Of a DNA stretch of 64,000 nucleotides, positions 1-8,188 are shown one piece after another; position 1 is the stretch's first letter; every line of letters starts with the position of its first letter. Origin of the DNA: Natrialba swarupiae. Its GTDB lineage: Archaea; Halobacteriota; Halobacteria; Halobacteriales; Natrialbaceae. The notes beneath the pieces were generated by a model. The model had not been told where the DNA came from. It worked only from the letters and a program-made list of their open reading frames with translations, and made no database searches. The translations under genes were made by a program, and so were the position numbers. The DNA lies in assembly GCF_008245225.1 (NCBI RefSeq), contig NZ_VTAW01000002.1:62001-126000 (forward strand). The letters run 5' to 3'.

Positions 1-1132
1 GATCGCGGGAATGGGTGGACGGGTCGGTCTGAAGGGGACCGACGACACTCTCGAGGAGGCCAAACACCGCGGCGCGGAGGCGCGCGCACCGGATCGGGCC
101 CGCGAGGCGCTCGAGTCGCTCTCCAGTCGCCTGCCGACGCTCAGCGTCTACACTGCCGCCGGCGTGATGGGTGAGTACGCTGCGGTGGACGCGGGATACG
201 AGCCCGAGGTGGTGTACGATCCGTCGGCCGACGGGAGCGGTGCCGACGTCGAAGGCGACCCGTCTAGCAGGGATCGACGCGAGGCCGACGGGCCACCGAG
301 CGAGATCGATCCGGCGGAGGCTGGTACGACCGCGGCGGATACCCACCAGGCCGTTCGAGCGTTCCTCGAGTGTGGGGTCGACCTGATCCTCTTCGTCGGC
401 GGCGACGGAACCGCCACCGATGTCGCCACGACGCTCGAGGAAGAGGGGGCGAACGTTCCGATCCTCGGGGTTCCTGCTGGCGTCAAGATCTACTCGTCAG
501 TGTTCGCCGTGACTCCCGGGAACGTCGGCAGGACTCTCGCCGAGTTCGATCGCGTCGAACCCAGGGAGGTCAACGACATCGACGAGGCCGCCTATCGGGA
601 AGGTGAGGTTAAATCCCGTCTCGAAGCCGTCGCAGATGTCCCGGTCGCGCCGACCGTTCAGTCGAGCAAACAGCTCGCCAGTGGCAGCGTCGACACCCTG
701 GCCGAGGGGGTCGCCCGCGATATCGATCCCGATCGGACGTACGTCTTCGGCCCGGGCGGGACGGTCGGCGCGATCGAGGCAGAACTCGAAATCGACGCGT
801 CACCTCTCGGCGTCGACGTCTGGCGGGACGGAGAACTGCTCGTCCGCGACGGTGCCGAAGCCGACGTTCTCGAGGTGCTCGAGGATCCAGTGACGATCGT
901 GGTCTCGCCGATCGGCGGCCAGGGGTTCGTCTTCGGCCGCGGGAACCACCAGATTTCGCCGGCGGTGATCGATCGAGCCGACGACATCGAAATCGTCGCG
1001 ACCGGCGCGAAACTCGACGGTCTCGAGATGTTGCGAACCGATACGGACGACGAATCGATCGACGAGGATCTCAGGGGCTGGACACACGTTCGGACGGGGC
1101 GGTTTACGACTCGGTTGATCCGACTCGTCTAA
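1..1132 (+). CDS. ATP-NAD kinase/AcoX-like protein, 5' end outside window
   Basis: The frame is already open at the left edge. The codons before the first ATG (position 11) read I-A-G, and I-A-G-M-G-G is the usual N-terminal glycine motif of archaeal ATP-NAD kinase/AcoX proteins, so roughly a dozen residues lie outside the window. A GGDGT nucleotide-binding motif sits at visible residues 130-134, followed by G-V-P-A-G-V-K, as in the family. An acidic low-complexity stretch (about 71-102) is inserted before it. Family membership suggests phosphorylation of NAD or a related metabolite in the cytoplasm; the true substrate cannot be read from sequence. It ends 168 nt before the AbrB-PhoU gene, which has its own promoter. 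Confidence 0.8.
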   Translation, partial: IAGMGGRVGLKGTDDTLEEAKHRGAEARAPDRAREALESLSSRLPTLSVYTAAGVMGEYAAVDAGYEPEVVYDPSADGSGADVEGDPSSRDRREADGPPSEIDPAEAGTTAADTHQAVRAFLECGVDLILFVGGDGTATDVATTLEEEGANVPILGVPAGVKIYSSVFAVTPGNVGRTLAEFDRVEPREVNDIDEAAYREGEVKSRLEAVADVPVAPTVQSSKQLASGSVDTLAEGVARDIDPDRTYVFGPGGTVGAIEAELEIDASPLGVDVWRDGELLVRDGAEADVLEVLEDPVTIVVSPIGGQGFVFGRGNHQISPAVIDRADDIEIVATGAKLDGLEMLRTDTDDESIDEDLRGWTHVRTGRFTTRLIRLV

Positions 1133-1265
1133 TCTCGATCACAGAGCGATCGGAGCGACCACGTGTGATATTCACCTAGGTCGATAGATTTTGTATAAGG
1201 GATAGGTCGAAACTCGGTTGTAAGATAACTATATAACGATTATCCCGTTCAGTAATGCCAATATA

Positions 1266-1278
1266 GTCAATATTAAGG
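1266..1278 (+). promoter_or_regulatory. TATA-like promoter of the AbrB-PhoU gene
   Basis: An A/T stretch containing AATATTAAG lies 24-32 nt before the ATG at 1301, the position expected for a leaderless haloarchaeal transcript. The whole 1180-1280 stretch is much more A/T-rich than its surroundings and also carries GGGATA (1199-1204) and TATCCC (1241-1246) as a widely spaced inverted pair of unknown meaning. Confidence 0.5.
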
Positions 1279-1300
1279 TACGGCCTTCCATAGGGGGTGT

Positions 1301-2332
1301 ATGGAAACGCGGAAAGTGCAGCGACTCGGGCCATCGACACTCGCGATGACCCTCCCTGCGGAGTGGGCGTCGGAACACGACGTCGAGAAAGGCGACGAAG
1401 TGTCGCTTCGAACCAGTGGGAAAGGAACACTGACGGTGATGCCGGAATCGGCGAGTTCCGAGGAAACGGAGGCGATTATCCACGCTGACGATCTCGATGC
1501 GAGTGCCGTCGAACGGGCGATCGTCGCCCAGTACGTCCTCGGCCGCCGCGTCATCCGCATCGAGCGCGAGGACGGCGCCCTCGAGTCGGAACACATCAAC
1601 GCGGTCTATCAGGCCGAAACCCAGCTGATGGGTCTCGGCGTCATCGAGGAGACCCCAGAGAGCATCTCGATCCGGTGTTCGGTCGATCCCGAAGACTTCA
1701 CGCTCGACAACCTCTTAGAGCGTCTCGAGCGAACCGGACAGACCATGCGAGGGGAGGGGATCAAGGCGTTGGCCCACGGAAATCCGGATCTCGCTCAGCG
1801 CGCGCTCAACCGGGAGCGACAGGCGAACAAAATCTTCGTCTTGCTGTTGCGACTGATCTTTACCGCCTACCAGAATCCGAACCTCGCTCGAGCGGTCGGC
1901 CTCGATACCGGGTTCCCGCTGATCGGCTACCGCTCTATCGCGAAGAATCTCGAACTGACAGCCGACAACGGTGAGGACATCGCCGACATCGTCCTCGAGA
2001 CCGACGGCCACACGCTCGACGTCGATAGCTCGGTGATGCGTGAGATTCGTGAACTCAACGAACTCGTCGACGAGATCACGTCGGTGGCAGTCGAATCGGC
2101 CGTCGAACGTGACTACGACAAATCAAACGAGGTGAGGATGTTGTTCCACGAGATCGCCGACCGGGAACAGGAGATCCTCTCGGGACTCCCGGAGATGCCA
2201 AACGAGGAGTTGCTCCGGGTACGTGAGGTACTCGTCAGCCTCCAACAGACTGCCCAGTACGCGATGCGAAACGCAGAAATCGCCGCGAACCTCGCTCTGA
2301 ACGAGGAGTCCGATCACACCACGATCAACTGA
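1301..2332 (+). CDS. AbrB domain-PhoU domain phosphate regulator
   Basis: 343 residues. Residues 1-47 (starting M-E-T-R-K-V-Q-R-L-G) form a SpoVT/AbrB-type swapped-hairpin DNA-binding domain; the region from about 120 onward is an all-helical PhoU module. In bacteria PhoU inhibits phosphate signalling by contacting PstB or a sensor kinase. Archaeal AbrB-PhoU fusions are thought to couple phosphate sensing directly to DNA binding, which is inference here. No pst transporter genes are in the window, so it may act in trans. ATG 1301 is favoured because it opens the AbrB domain and matches the TATA spacing. Confidence 0.85.
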   Translation: METRKVQRLGPSTLAMTLPAEWASEHDVEKGDEVSLRTSGKGTLTVMPESASSEETEAIIHADDLDASAVERAIVAQYVLGRRVIRIEREDGALESEHINAVYQAETQLMGLGVIEETPESISIRCSVDPEDFTLDNLLERLERTGQTMRGEGIKALAHGNPDLAQRALNRERQANKIFVLLLRLIFTAYQNPNLARAVGLDTGFPLIGYRSIAKNLELTADNGEDIADIVLETDGHTLDVDSSVMREIRELNELVDEITSVAVESAVERDYDKSNEVRMLFHEIADREQEILSGLPEMPNEELLRVREVLVSLQQTAQYAMRNAEIAANLALNEESDHTTIN

Positions 2333-2352
2333 TCGACCCTCCCACCGGCGCG

Positions 2353-3753
2353 TCACTCCACCATCTCGGTCCCCGCCCCGCCCGCGCGTTGGACCCAGAT
2401 CGTCTTCGTGTTGACGAACTCCGTGATGCCATCCTCGGCGAGCTCTCGACCGTAACCCGAGTCTTTGATACCGCCGAAGGGCAACCGGGGATCGGATTTG
2501 ACGAGTTCGTTGACGAACGCGAGTCCCGATTCGAACCGTCGAGCGACGCGTTCGCCGCGTTCGAGATCCTCCGTCCAGACGCTCGCACCGAGGCCGAACC
2601 GGGTGTCGTTTGCCTTCTCGATCGCGGCCGCTTCGTCGGGAACGCGAAACACCGTCGCTACTGGGCCGAACAGTTCTTCCCGATCCGCGGGTGCGTCCTC
2701 GGGAACGTCCGTGAGCACCGTCGGCCGATAGAACGCCCCCTCTCGATCGATGGGCTCGCCGCCGAGACGGCACTCGCCGCCCGCCTCGAGCGTCTTCTCG
2801 ACTTGTTCGTGGAGTTCGTCCATCAAATCCGGACGCGCCTGCGGACCGACGTCCGTCCTCTCGTCGGTCGGATCACCGACGACCTGTTCGTCCATCGCCT
2901 CGACGAACCGATCGACGAACTCGTCGTAGACGTCGTCGACGACCACGAACCGCTTTGCCGCGATACACGACTGGCCCGAGTTGAGGAGTCGGGCCTGGAC
3001 GGCGGCCTGGACGGTTTCGTCCATCGGCGCGTCCTCGAGGACGACGAACGGGTCGCTGCCGCCGAGTTCGAGGACGCTCTTTTTGAGTTCGCGTCCTGCC
3101 GTCTCGCCGACCGCTCGGCCGGCCCCGTCGCTGCCGGTGAGCGTGACGCCAGCGATCCGGTCGTCGGCGACCACTGCGTCGATTTCGTCCGATCCGATGA
3201 GCAAGGTGGTGAACGCGCCCTCCGGAAAGCCGGCCTCTCGAAAGACGTCCTCGATTGCGCGCGCACAGCCCGGGACGTTCGACGCGTGTTTCAGGAGGCC
3301 GACATTCCCGGCCGCGAGGGTGGGTGCGGCGAAGCGAAAGACCTGCCAGAACGGGAAGTTCCACGGCATGATCGCGAGGACCGGCCCGAGGGGTTCGTGG
3401 ACGACGACCGTTCGAGCCTCGGGTGCACTGGCCACGACCTCGTCCTGGAGGTGGGACGCGGCGTGTTCGGCGTAGTACTCACAGAGCCAGGCACATTTCT
3501 CGACCTCCGCGCGTGACTGGACGATCGGCTTTCCCATCTCCTCGGTCATGAACGTCGCGTACTCCTCGACGTTCCCACGGAGCACGTCGGCAGCCTCGGA
3601 CAGTAGTCCCTGCCGGCGTTCGATCGGCGTCTCGCGCCACTCCGCGTACGTTTCGGTTGCTCGCTCGAGTCGATCCTCTCGTTGGGACTCCGACGTCTCG
3701 TCGTAGCTGTCGACTACCTCGCCGGTAGCCGGATTGACACTCTCGATACTCAC
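2353..3753 (-). CDS. NAD(P)-dependent aldehyde dehydrogenase, succinate-semialdehyde type
   Basis: 466 residues from a GTG at 3753, chosen because S-I-E-S-V-N-P-A-T-G-E is the family N-terminus; the upstream extension (to 3825) looks non-coding. Features of the ALDH superfamily: the cofactor-site motif P-W-N-F-P-F, K-H-A-S-N-V-P as in the Sad/GabD2 subgroup, general base Glu in E-L-G-G-S-D-P-F, nucleophile Cys in N-S-G-Q-S-C, and the closing F-G-P-V and F-G-G-I-K-D-S-G-Y-G motifs. It oxidises an aldehyde to the acid, most likely succinate semialdehyde. It converges on the PhoU gene (20 nt gap) and diverges from the CitE-like gene. Exact substrate is unproven. Confidence 0.88.
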   Translation of the reverse strand: MSIESVNPATGEVVDSYDETSESQREDRLERATETYAEWRETPIERRQGLLSEAADVLRGNVEEYATFMTEEMGKPIVQSRAEVEKCAWLCEYYAEHAASHLQDEVVASAPEARTVVVHEPLGPVLAIMPWNFPFWQVFRFAAPTLAAGNVGLLKHASNVPGCARAIEDVFREAGFPEGAFTTLLIGSDEIDAVVADDRIAGVTLTGSDGAGRAVGETAGRELKKSVLELGGSDPFVVLEDAPMDETVQAAVQARLLNSGQSCIAAKRFVVVDDVYDEFVDRFVEAMDEQVVGDPTDERTDVGPQARPDLMDELHEQVEKTLEAGGECRLGGEPIDREGAFYRPTVLTDVPEDAPADREELFGPVATVFRVPDEAAAIEKANDTRFGLGASVWTEDLERGERVARRFESGLAFVNELVKSDPRLPFGGIKDSGYGRELAEDGITEFVNTKTIWVQRAGGAGTEMVE

Positions 3754-3872
3754 GAGCACGTCGACCACGTCGAGTGGCTTAGAAGGACGGGCTCCCGATC
3801 GGTGTCGCCGACCACCGTCGTCCACCGGTGAGCAACCCGTACTTTCACGTCCGTACTGTCCGGAATGTGGAT

Positions 3873-4736
3873 ATGGTCCGCAGGAGCCTGCTGTTCACGC
3901 CGGGCGATCGGCCGGAGATGCTTCGAAAGGCACCTCAGTCGGGTGCCGACACGCTCGTCTTCGACCTCGAGGACGCGGTGTCGCCCGACCGGAAGGCGGA
4001 GGCTCGTGAGGCGGTTCGGAGCGTTCTCAGCGATCCGGCTTTCGACCCGTCCGCGGAGGTGTGCGTCCGGGTGAACCCGTCGCCGGACGAGTACGAAACG
4101 GACCTCGAAGCGATTCTCGGTACTGATGCGGACGATATTCGGTTAGACGGGGTCCTCCTTCCGAAAGCAGATTCACAGACGGACGTCCGAGACCTGGCGA
4201 ACGCCCTCGGGACGTACGGCGTCTCGGTCCCCGTACTCGCGTTGATCGAGAGCGCCCGGGGAGTCCTCGCCGCACCGAACATCGCGGCCGCGACGGCCAC
4301 CGAGGCGCTGGTCTTCGGTGCCGAGGATCTCGCGGCCGACCTCGGTGCAGAGCGAACTCGTGGGGGCGAAGAAGTGCTGTACGCACGACAACGCGTCGTC
4401 GTGGCTGCGGCCGCACACGGGTGTGACGCGATCGATACCCCGGTCACGGCGTTCGAAGACGAAACCCGCATCGTCGAGGAGACGGCGTTCGCGATCAAAC
4501 TTGGGTACGACGGCAAACTGGCAATCCATCCCGCACAGGTCGATCCGATCAACGAGGCGTTTACGCCCAGCGAGGAGGAACGTGAGTGGGCGAACGCCGT
4601 CCTCGAGGCCAAACGGGAGGCCGACGCGGACGATCGAGGCGTTTTCGAGGTCGACGGCGAGATGATCGACGCGCCGTTGATCGAACGAGCTCGACGGATT
4701 CGGGAGCGAACTGAGTCGGTACAGGGCGTCGAATAG
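3873..4736 (+). CDS. HpcH/HpaI aldolase, citrate lyase beta (CitE)-like
   Basis: 287 residues from ATG 3873 (M-V-R-R-S-L-L-F-T-P-G-D, the typical start of CitE-like lyases); a GTG at 3828 would add 15 atypical residues. Conserved pieces: D-L-E-D-A-V metal/substrate motif near residue 34, an L-I-E-S-A-R-G strand with a metal-binding Glu, and a C-terminal I-H-P-A-Q motif. The family cleaves or condenses CoA thioesters of malate, methylmalate or citramalate. In haloarchaea such proteins have been linked to malyl-CoA/methylmalyl-CoA chemistry of the methylaspartate cycle; this specific role is an inference. A short hairpin follows the stop codon. Confidence 0.82.
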   Translation: MVRRSLLFTPGDRPEMLRKAPQSGADTLVFDLEDAVSPDRKAEAREAVRSVLSDPAFDPSAEVCVRVNPSPDEYETDLEAILGTDADDIRLDGVLLPKADSQTDVRDLANALGTYGVSVPVLALIESARGVLAAPNIAAATATEALVFGAEDLAADLGAERTRGGEEVLYARQRVVVAAAAHGCDAIDTPVTAFEDETRIVEETAFAIKLGYDGKLAIHPAQVDPINEAFTPSEEEREWANAVLEAKREADADDRGVFEVDGEMIDAPLIERARRIRERTESVQGVE

Positions 4737-4741
4737 TTGAC

Positions 4742-4769
4742 GGGAGAAGCAAACGAACCGTTTTCTCCC
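4742..4769 (+). terminator. Hairpin after the CitE-like gene
   Basis: GGGAGAA (4742-4748) pairs with TTCTCCC (4763-4769) over a 14-nt loop, six bases after the stop codon. It could end or stabilise the transcript, but there is no clear U-tract after it. Confidence 0.3.
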
Positions 4770-4828
4770 ATCCGACGCTCTTGACGAACCGTCAGGTTGG
4801 AAGGCACATGGGCATTGATTCGTCACTA

Positions 4829-4853
4829 TATAATTGCATAAGTATACATTATA
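4829..4853. repeat. AT-rich imperfect palindrome upstream of glutamate dehydrogenase
   Basis: TATAAT (4829-4834) and ATTATA (4848-4853) flank a 13-nt centre in a strongly A/T-rich stretch, about 67 nt before the gdh ATG and upstream of its TATA box. It has the shape of a dimeric regulator site, but A/T-rich dyads also arise by chance. Confidence 0.35.
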
Positions 4854-4887
4854 TTGACTAAGATCCATCACGACCGACATTCGGCAT

Positions 4888-4898
4888 ACTTATTTTTG
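4888..4898 (+). promoter_or_regulatory. TATA box of glutamate dehydrogenase
   Basis: ACTTATTTTTG lies 22-32 nt before the ATG at 4920. The spacing fits a leaderless transcript starting at the ATG and decides that start over the in-frame ATG at 4854, which lies upstream of the box. Confidence 0.65.
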
Positions 4899-4919
4899 TT
4901 TCGCCGGAATCGGTCCACA

Positions 4920-6176
4920 ATGGCTGAAGACGCTAACCCGTTCGAAAGCCTGCAGTCACAGATCGACGAGGCTGCAGCCTATCTCGACATCGGCGACGAC
5001 GTCATCGAACGACTCAAATATCCCGAGCGAGTGCTCGAGACGAACCTCACGATCGAACTCGACGATGGGTCACTCGAGCGGTTCAAGGCGTTCCGGTCGC
5101 AGTTTAACGGCGACCGTGGTCCGTACAAGGGGGGCATCCGATATCACCCACAGGTGTCACAGGACGAAGTCATGGCACTCTCCGGGTGGATGGCGTACAA
5201 GACCGCGATCGTCGACATTCCCCTCGGCGGTGGAAAGGGTGGGATCATCGTCGATCCAGCCGACTACTCCGAGAGCGAACTCGAGCGTCTGACTCGCGCA
5301 TTTGCCGTCGAACTCACGCCGCTGATCGGCGAAGACAAGGATATCCCCGCACCCGACGTGAACACGGGTCAACGGGAGATGAACTGGATCAAAGATACCT
5401 ACGAGACGCTCGAGGGCACGACCGAACCCGGCGTCATCACGGGGAAGAACCTCGCCAGCGGCGGCAGTGAAGGCCGCGTCGAGGCCACCGGTCGATCGAC
5501 CGTCCTCGCCGCACGCGAGGCGTTCGAGTACCTCGATATGGATCTCGAGGGGGCGACCGTCGCCGTCCAGGGGTACGGAAACGCCGGCTGGATCGCCGCC
5601 AGACTGATCGACGAGATGGGTGCGACGGTCGTCGCCGTAAGCGACTCGAGCGGCGGTATCTACAACGCAGACGGACTCGATCCGGTCGCCGCGAAAGACC
5701 ACAAAAACGAGACCGGCAGTGTCGTCGGCTATCCGGAGGCCGACGATGAGGTTACGAACGAGGAGCTCCTGACGCTCGACGTCGACCTGTTGATTCCCGC
5801 GGCACTCGAGAACGCGATCGACGGGGAGCTCGCGGAAGACGTCCAGGCCGACGTCATCTCCGAGGCCGCAAACGGGCCGCTCACGCCCGAGGCCGACGCC
5901 GTCCTGGAGGATAAGGACGTTTTCGTGATCCCGGACATCCTCGCGAACGCTGGCGGCGTCACCGTCAGTTACTTCGAGTGGGTCCAGAACAGCCAGCGAT
6001 TCTCCTGGACCGAGGAGAAAGTCAACGCCGAACTCGAGGCTGTCATCGTCGAGGCGTTCGACGGACTCGTCGAAACCATCGAGGAGTTCGACCTCGACAA
6101 TCCACGAACTGCGGCGTACGTCGTCGCCGTTCAGCGCGTCGCCGACGCCTTCGAGGAAGCCGGCAGCTTCCCGTGA
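4920..6176 (+). CDS. gdhB: Glutamate dehydrogenase (Glu/Leu/Phe/Val family)
   Basis: 418 residues, the normal hexameric GDH length. The N-terminal domain holds K-G-G-I-R-Y-H-P, the M-A-Y-K substrate lysine and P-L-G-G-G-K-G-G with the catalytic lysine (about residue 106); the Rossmann domain has G-Y-G-N-A-G. It interconverts glutamate with 2-oxoglutarate and ammonia using NAD(P)H in the cytosol. The cofactor preference cannot be read reliably. The gene has its own TATA box and an upstream A/T-rich palindrome, so nitrogen-responsive control is plausible. It is followed by a T-run (6206-6210) that may be a terminator or the next gene's TATA region. Confidence 0.93.
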   Translation: MAEDANPFESLQSQIDEAAAYLDIGDDVIERLKYPERVLETNLTIELDDGSLERFKAFRSQFNGDRGPYKGGIRYHPQVSQDEVMALSGWMAYKTAIVDIPLGGGKGGIIVDPADYSESELERLTRAFAVELTPLIGEDKDIPAPDVNTGQREMNWIKDTYETLEGTTEPGVITGKNLASGGSEGRVEATGRSTVLAAREAFEYLDMDLEGATVAVQGYGNAGWIAARLIDEMGATVVAVSDSSGGIYNADGLDPVAAKDHKNETGSVVGYPEADDEVTNEELLTLDVDLLIPAALENAIDGELAEDVQADVISEAANGPLTPEADAVLEDKDVFVIPDILANAGGVTVSYFEWVQNSQRFSWTEEKVNAELEAVIVEAFDGLVETIEEFDLDNPRTAAYVVAVQRVADAFEEAGSFP

Positions 6177-6239
6177 CGAGTTCGGCGACAGTTCGTCTCG
6201 ACACCTTTTTGCGTTCTGCATCTGTGGGATCGCCAGGGG

Positions 6240-6683
6240 ATGTTGTGGGAACGATTCGCCCGATACCGCGACCGAGTTCGGCGTGAGCTCACCGACGCAT
6301 TTCGAGAAGAGCATACGCCACATCAGGTCGCCTCGAGCTTTGCGATCGGGATCTTCGTCACGGCGCTTCCCACGGGTGGTCTCGGCGTCGGGTTGTTTTT
6401 CGTCTTCGTCTCGATCTGGTCGTGGATCAGTAAGCCCGCCATCTTCGCGTCGGTCGCGGTGCTCAACCCGTTCGTCAAACCGGCGGTGTACGTCGCGAGT
6501 CTGCAGACGGGGGCGACGGTACTCGGCACGGACCCGATCCCACTAGAGGAGACGGCGACCGAATCGGCGTGGGCCGTCGCCCGCCAGCTCGTGATCGGCA
6601 ATCTGGTGATCGCGGTCGGTCTCTCGATCGTCGGTTACACGATCGTCTTGCATCTCACCCGAGCACACAGAAGCCGAAGGTAA
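6240..6683 (+). CDS. DUF2062 membrane protein
   Basis: 147 residues. A basic N-terminal helix is followed by a hydrophobic segment containing the glycine/proline-rich A-L-P-T-G-G-L-G-V-G, a second segment around F-V-S-I-W-S-W, P-A-I-F-A-S-V-A-V-L-N-P and a C-terminal transmembrane helix. The N-P pair and the first glycine motif are typical of DUF2062, a small membrane family of unknown function sometimes linked to glycosyltransferase and polysaccharide genes. It starts 63 nt after gdh on the same strand; whether it is co-transcribed is unclear. Confidence 0.75.
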   Translation: MLWERFARYRDRVRRELTDAFREEHTPHQVASSFAIGIFVTALPTGGLGVGLFFVFVSIWSWISKPAIFASVAVLNPFVKPAVYVASLQTGATVLGTDPIPLEETATESAWAVARQLVIGNLVIAVGLSIVGYTIVLHLTRAHRSRR

Positions 6684-6689
6684 CGTCTT

Positions 6690-6911
6690 TCAGAAAACAC
6701 CGACACTGTACGCCACAACGAAGAGTCCACCGAGGACGGCGACGACGCCGACACCCCGAGTTACCGAAACGCGGTCGTCGTCCTCGAGTGACTCCTCGCC
6801 CGCGTAGGGGGTCATTCCCTGCCGGTGCTGGGCCTCGACGATGGCCGGCGCGTACCGTACTCCCGCGAGGCCGAGTCCGATCAGGACCACACCGACGACG
6901 AGCCACAGCAT
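6690..6911 (-). CDS. Small two-helix membrane protein, unknown function
   Basis: 73 residues: an N-terminal transmembrane helix (about 3-20), a 35-residue polar loop rich in Glu/Asp, and a C-terminal helix (about 53-72). No motif is recognised. The start lies 2 nt beyond the stop of the acyl-CoA dehydrogenase gene on the same strand, so it is probably the second gene of that transcript. It converges on the DUF2062 gene with a 6-nt gap. Confidence 0.6.
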   Translation of the reverse strand: MLWLVVGVVLIGLGLAGVRYAPAIVEAQHRQGMTPYAGEESLEDDDRVSVTRGVGVVAVLGGLFVVAYSVGVF

Positions 6912-6913
6912 CG

Positions 6914-8107
6914 TTAGAGGCCGAGTTCGCGCCCGATCACGAGATGCTGGATCTCGCTCGTTCCCTCGCCGATCTCCATGAGTTTCGCATCGCGGTAGAA
7001 CCGCTGTGGTGCGAACTCCGTCGTGTAGCCGTAGCCGCCGAGTACCTGGACGGCGTCTTCGGCCACCTCGCGTGCGGCCTCGCTGGCGTCGAGTTTCGCG
7101 AGCGCCGACTCCCTGGTCACTGGATCGCCGGCGTCGGCCGTCCGCGCCGCACGATAGGTGAGCAATCGTGCGCGTTCGGTCTTCCGGTGCATGTCGACGA
7201 TCGTGTCCCGGATCGCGTCGAACTCGGAGATTGGCTGTCCGAACTGCTCGCGTTCCTGACTGTAGGTGCTCGCGTGCTCGTAGGCACCCTGGGCCAGCCC
7301 CGTCGAGAGCGCAGCGATCGAGATCCGGCCCCCGTCGAGGGTGTGTTTCGTCTGGTCCCAGCCGTCGCCGACTTCGCCGAGGAGCCGATCCGGCGGCAGG
7401 CGAACGTCGTCGAATCGAATTTCACAGGTCGGCGAGGCGTTCAATCCCAGTTTCTCCCAGACCGTCGTCACCTCGAAGCCGTCGTCTTCGTCGGGATCGA
7501 CGATGAACGTCGAGATACCGTCGTACCCCGCCTCGGGATCGGTGACGGCCTTGACGAGAATCGACCCCGCGACGTTGGCGTTCGTGATGAACTGCTTGGT
7601 CCCGTTTAGCACCCACTCGTCGCCGTCCGCGGCGGCCGAGACCGCCGACGCGTCGTCCGAACTGTGCTCGGAGGGGTCGCGTTCGGCCGTCGTGTTCATA
7701 CTCGAGGCGTCGGAGCCGCTCTCCGGTTCGGTCAGCGCCCAGGCACCGAGGTGCTCGCCCTCCGCGAGTGGACGGAGCCATCGGCGCTTCTGTTCGTCCG
7801 TTCCGAAGTACTCGAGGGGTTTCGAGGCGAGTGAGATGTGGGCGACGTACGAGAGACCGATCGCGCCGGAGACGCGGCCGAGTTCCTCGGCGACCAGTGC
7901 GTACATGAGCGTATCGCCGCCGAGCCCGCCGTACTCCTCGGCGATCGGCACGCCCATCACGTCGAGGTCGGCGAGCTGGTCGAAGATCTCCGCCGGAAAC
8001 CGATGTTCGTCTTCGATCTCCTGGGCGATCGGCTCGATCTCCGTCTCACAGAAGTCCCTGACAGTCTCCCGGATCATCCGGTGTTCGTCAGGCAGCTCGA
8101 ACTCCAT
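6914..8107 (-). CDS. Acyl-CoA dehydrogenase
   Basis: 397 residues from ATG 8107 (M-E-F-E-L-P-D-E-H); a TTG at 8113 would add two residues, but the TATA box at 8130-8137 is spaced for 8107. Family signatures: W-A-L-T-E-P-E-S-G-S-D substrate/FAD motif, the Q-x-x-G-G-Y-G-Y motif, and G-E-G-T-S-E-I-Q near the C-terminus with the catalytic Glu. FAD-dependent alpha,beta-dehydrogenation of acyl-CoA thioesters. A 25-residue Asp/Ser/Ala-rich stretch (around residues 145-170) interrupts the first beta-domain. Chain length specificity is unknown. Confidence 0.9.
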   Translation of the reverse strand: MEFELPDEHRMIRETVRDFCETEIEPIAQEIEDEHRFPAEIFDQLADLDVMGVPIAEEYGGLGGDTLMYALVAEELGRVSGAIGLSYVAHISLASKPLEYFGTDEQKRRWLRPLAEGEHLGAWALTEPESGSDASSMNTTAERDPSEHSSDDASAVSAAADGDEWVLNGTKQFITNANVAGSILVKAVTDPEAGYDGISTFIVDPDEDDGFEVTTVWEKLGLNASPTCEIRFDDVRLPPDRLLGEVGDGWDQTKHTLDGGRISIAALSTGLAQGAYEHASTYSQEREQFGQPISEFDAIRDTIVDMHRKTERARLLTYRAARTADAGDPVTRESALAKLDASEAAREVAEDAVQVLGGYGYTTEFAPQRFYRDAKLMEIGEGTSEIQHLVIGRELGL

Positions 8108-8129
8108 ACGCAATACGTGCCGGCGTGTG

Positions 8130-8137
8130 AAATAAAC
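8130..8137 (-). promoter_or_regulatory. TATA-like box of the acyl-CoA dehydrogenase gene
   Basis: On the minus strand GTTTATTT lies 23-30 nt before the ATG at 8107, supporting that start and a leaderless transcript. Confidence 0.5.
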
Positions 8138-8188
8138 GCACCGACGAACAGAACGGGACTCCAGCCGACTCCGTGGAGAGGGGGATCG

